Source: Candidatus Dactylopiibacterium sp. (GTDB lineage: Bacteria > Pseudomonadota > Gammaproteobacteria > Burkholderiales > Rhodocyclaceae). Taken from it: a stretch of 52,614 nt of DNA. A program made the translations under genes and the position numbers. This document shows, piece after piece, positions 51,316-52,614 of this stretch (position 1 is the first letter of the stretch; each line of letters starts with the position of its first letter). Below the pieces are notes generated by a model. It saw only the letters and a program-made list of their open reading frames with translations, searched no databases and was not told the origin of the DNA. The stretch is taken from positions 1 to 52,614 of the forward strand of contig JAVHXQ010000023.1 in NCBI GenBank assembly GCA_031119555.1. Direction: 5' to 3'.

Positions 51316-52614
51316 ATGCCGGCCCTCCGCCTCCTCCGCCTCGCGCGGCATGCCATCGCCCCCAGCCGCTGGGGTGCCGCGCTGGCACTCGCCGCGTTCG
51401 CCGCCGCCGCGCAGGCCGCGCCGCGTTTCGGCGACAGCCTGTGCGTGAACGTGAAGTTCGCCCAGGGCCAGCCCATGAGCGATCTGCCACTGCTCCGGAC
51501 GCTGGGCGTGAGCTGGGTGCGCGACACCATCCCGTGGTTCGACGTGGAGACCGCGGCGGGCCGCTTCGATCCCTTCCCGGCCGATTTCCAGCGCCGTCTC
51601 GATTACTACCGCGACAACAACATCGGCCTCGTGATGATGCTCGCCTACGAAAACCGGCGCGCCTATCCCGACACCCCCGCCAACCCCCACCACTCCATCA
51701 CGCCCGAGTACTACGGCCGCTACGCGGGCGAGATCGCGCGCCGGCTCAAGGCGCACGGCGTGCGCTTCGTGATGGAACTGTGGAACGAGCCGCACAACTC
51801 CCTGCAGCCGCGCGTGGGGGGCAAATGGAACGGCGCGCCGCCCTCGCCCTGGGTCGATCACTACCTGGCGATGGTCGACGCCGCCACCACGCGCATCAAG
51901 GCCGTGGACCCGGCGATCAAGGTGCTCAACGACGACGACATGTGGGTGATCCACTACCACTTCCTCGAACGCGGCATGAACCGCCAGGTCGACGGCCTGG
52001 GCGTGCACCCCTATACCGGCGGCGGCATTCCCGAGCGCACGGCGGTCGCCCACGACACCGACTGGACACGCCCCTACACCGTCGTGGACCGCGACCGCTC
52101 CTTCGGTTCCGCGATGCGCCGGCTGTACGAGTTCGGCGAGCAGAAGCTCGGCCGCCGGCCCGAGATCTGGCTCACCGAATGGGGCTGGGGCATCGGCGAG
52201 AAGACCGCCCTCGGCCCGCTCGACGAAGACGCCGTGGCCACCTACCTGCCGCGCGCCTTCATCAGCGCGGCCGCCGCCGGCGCCACCGCCACCTGCTGGT
52301 TCTCTATCCGCGATTCGGTCGACGGCGAAATGGGCCTCACCGACAACAGCGGCCGCCGCCGCAAGGCCTTCGCCGCCTTCGAGGGCCTCTCGCGCCAGCT
52401 CGGCAACGCCGAGTACGTGTGCCCGCTGCCGGCCGTGGCGAGCACCGACACCGTGGTCCAGCACCGCCATCTGTTCCGCGACGCGCAAGGCCCGCTGATC
52501 GCCGCGTGGCTCGCCGAACCCGCCTTCAACGGGCGCGGCCGCGTCGAATACAGCCGCCCCGCGACGGCCCCCGCCTGCACGGGCGCGGCACGCTCGCCCG
52601 CGCCCGGCGCGGCG
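51316..52614 (+). CDS. Secreted clan GH-A glycoside hydrolase, partial (runs off right edge)
   Basis: 433 codons are visible with no stop. The signal peptide (about 1-36, ending AAAQA-A) is followed by a (beta/alpha)8 barrel. The acid/base Glu158 lies in 'FVMELWNEPHN' and the nucleophile Glu288 in 'IWLTEWGWG', the two NEP and TE(W/G) signatures of GH-A families. The overall pattern ('LGVSWVRDTIPWFDVE', 'GLGVHPYTGG') is closest to GH5/GH39-like proteins such as the PslG hydrolase found in the Pseudomonas Psl locus. In an exopolysaccharide operon it would trim or release polymer in the periplasm. The start at 51316 lies 14 bases after the small peptide gene, without a strong ribosome site. The C-terminal part seen is Ala/Pro-rich. 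Confidence 0.82.
   Translation, partial: MPALRLLRLARHAIAPSRWGAALALAAFAAAAQAAPRFGDSLCVNVKFAQGQPMSDLPLLRTLGVSWVRDTIPWFDVETAAGRFDPFPADFQRRLDYYRDNNIGLVMMLAYENRRAYPDTPANPHHSITPEYYGRYAGEIARRLKAHGVRFVMELWNEPHNSLQPRVGGKWNGAPPSPWVDHYLAMVDAATTRIKAVDPAIKVLNDDDMWVIHYHFLERGMNRQVDGLGVHPYTGGGIPERTAVAHDTDWTRPYTVVDRDRSFGSAMRRLYEFGEQKLGRRPEIWLTEWGWGIGEKTALGPLDEDAVATYLPRAFISAAAAGATATCWFSIRDSVDGEMGLTDNSGRRRKAFAAFEGLSRQLGNAEYVCPLPAVASTDTVVQHRHLFRDAQGPLIAAWLAEPAFNGRGRVEYSRPATAPACTGAARSPAPGAA

Overview
The window is a gene-dense, very GC-rich stretch of bacterial chromosome. Its gene content points to a betaproteobacterium, most likely in the Burkholderiales. The evidence is a complete F1Fo ATP synthase operon in the order atpIBEFHAGDC, a DUF971-ubiE-Tim44-ubiJ block, phoB-phoR, an ATP-cone class Ia ribonucleotide reductase, and a ZIP transporter that I recognise as very close to the Bordetella bronchiseptica protein of known structure. 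I see no phage, insertion sequence, CRISPR array, rRNA or tRNA. The genus cannot be decided from the sequence alone.

Layout. 0.2-8.6 kb: a LuxR-type regulator, a secreted lipoprotein, an ABC exporter next to a DHA2-type drug/H+ antiporter, AMP nucleosidase, and a small YbaN-type membrane protein. 8.7-24.4 kb: zinc-related genes interspersed with other genes. These are a gamma-carbonic anhydrase-like protein, a His-rich ZnuD-type TonB receptor behind two excellent Zur-type palindromes, and a ZIP permease followed by a Fur/Zur-type regulator and a COG0523 GTPase. Between them lie an RCC1-like repeat lipoprotein, a DUF1993 protein, a GH28 (polygalacturonase-like) lipoprotein, a YeeE/YedE transporter, SelO, a YciA-type thioesterase, an aspartoacylase-family enzyme and a TIGR02647 protein. 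24.6-31.3 kb: a betaproteobacterial hypothetical protein, phoR and phoB (with a textbook PHO box), DUF971, ubiE, a Tim44-domain protein and ubiJ. 31.3-35.6 kb: nrdA-nrdB behind a pair of NrdR boxes and a roughly 300-base leader. 35.6-37.1 kb: a Wzx-type flippase. 37.4-44.4 kb: the atp operon on the minus strand. 44.9-49.2 kb: two tandem Aas-like genes (acyltransferase fused to an acyl-AMP synthetase), the second with a degenerate adenylation site. 49.4 kb to the right edge: the start of an exopolysaccharide locus. It has a sigma-54-like promoter, a WcaJ-type initiating sugar-phosphate transferase, a 53-residue exported peptide and a glycoside hydrolase that runs off the window.

How the genes work together. 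Under zinc starvation, Zur release would derepress znuD (outer-membrane zinc uptake) and probably the zur-COG0523 pair. The ZIP permease upstream of zur shows no Zur site of its own. PhoB autoregulates the phosphate system. NrdR limits dNTP synthesis. The right-hand end looks like regulated polysaccharide assembly with its own hydrolase. The most distinctive observations are the Zur operator pair at znuD, the tandem Aas pair with one apparently inactive adenylation half, the apparent ATT start of phoR, the sigma-54 promoter and unrecognised small exported peptide in the polysaccharide locus, and the ten-fold 41-residue RCC1-like repeat lipoprotein.
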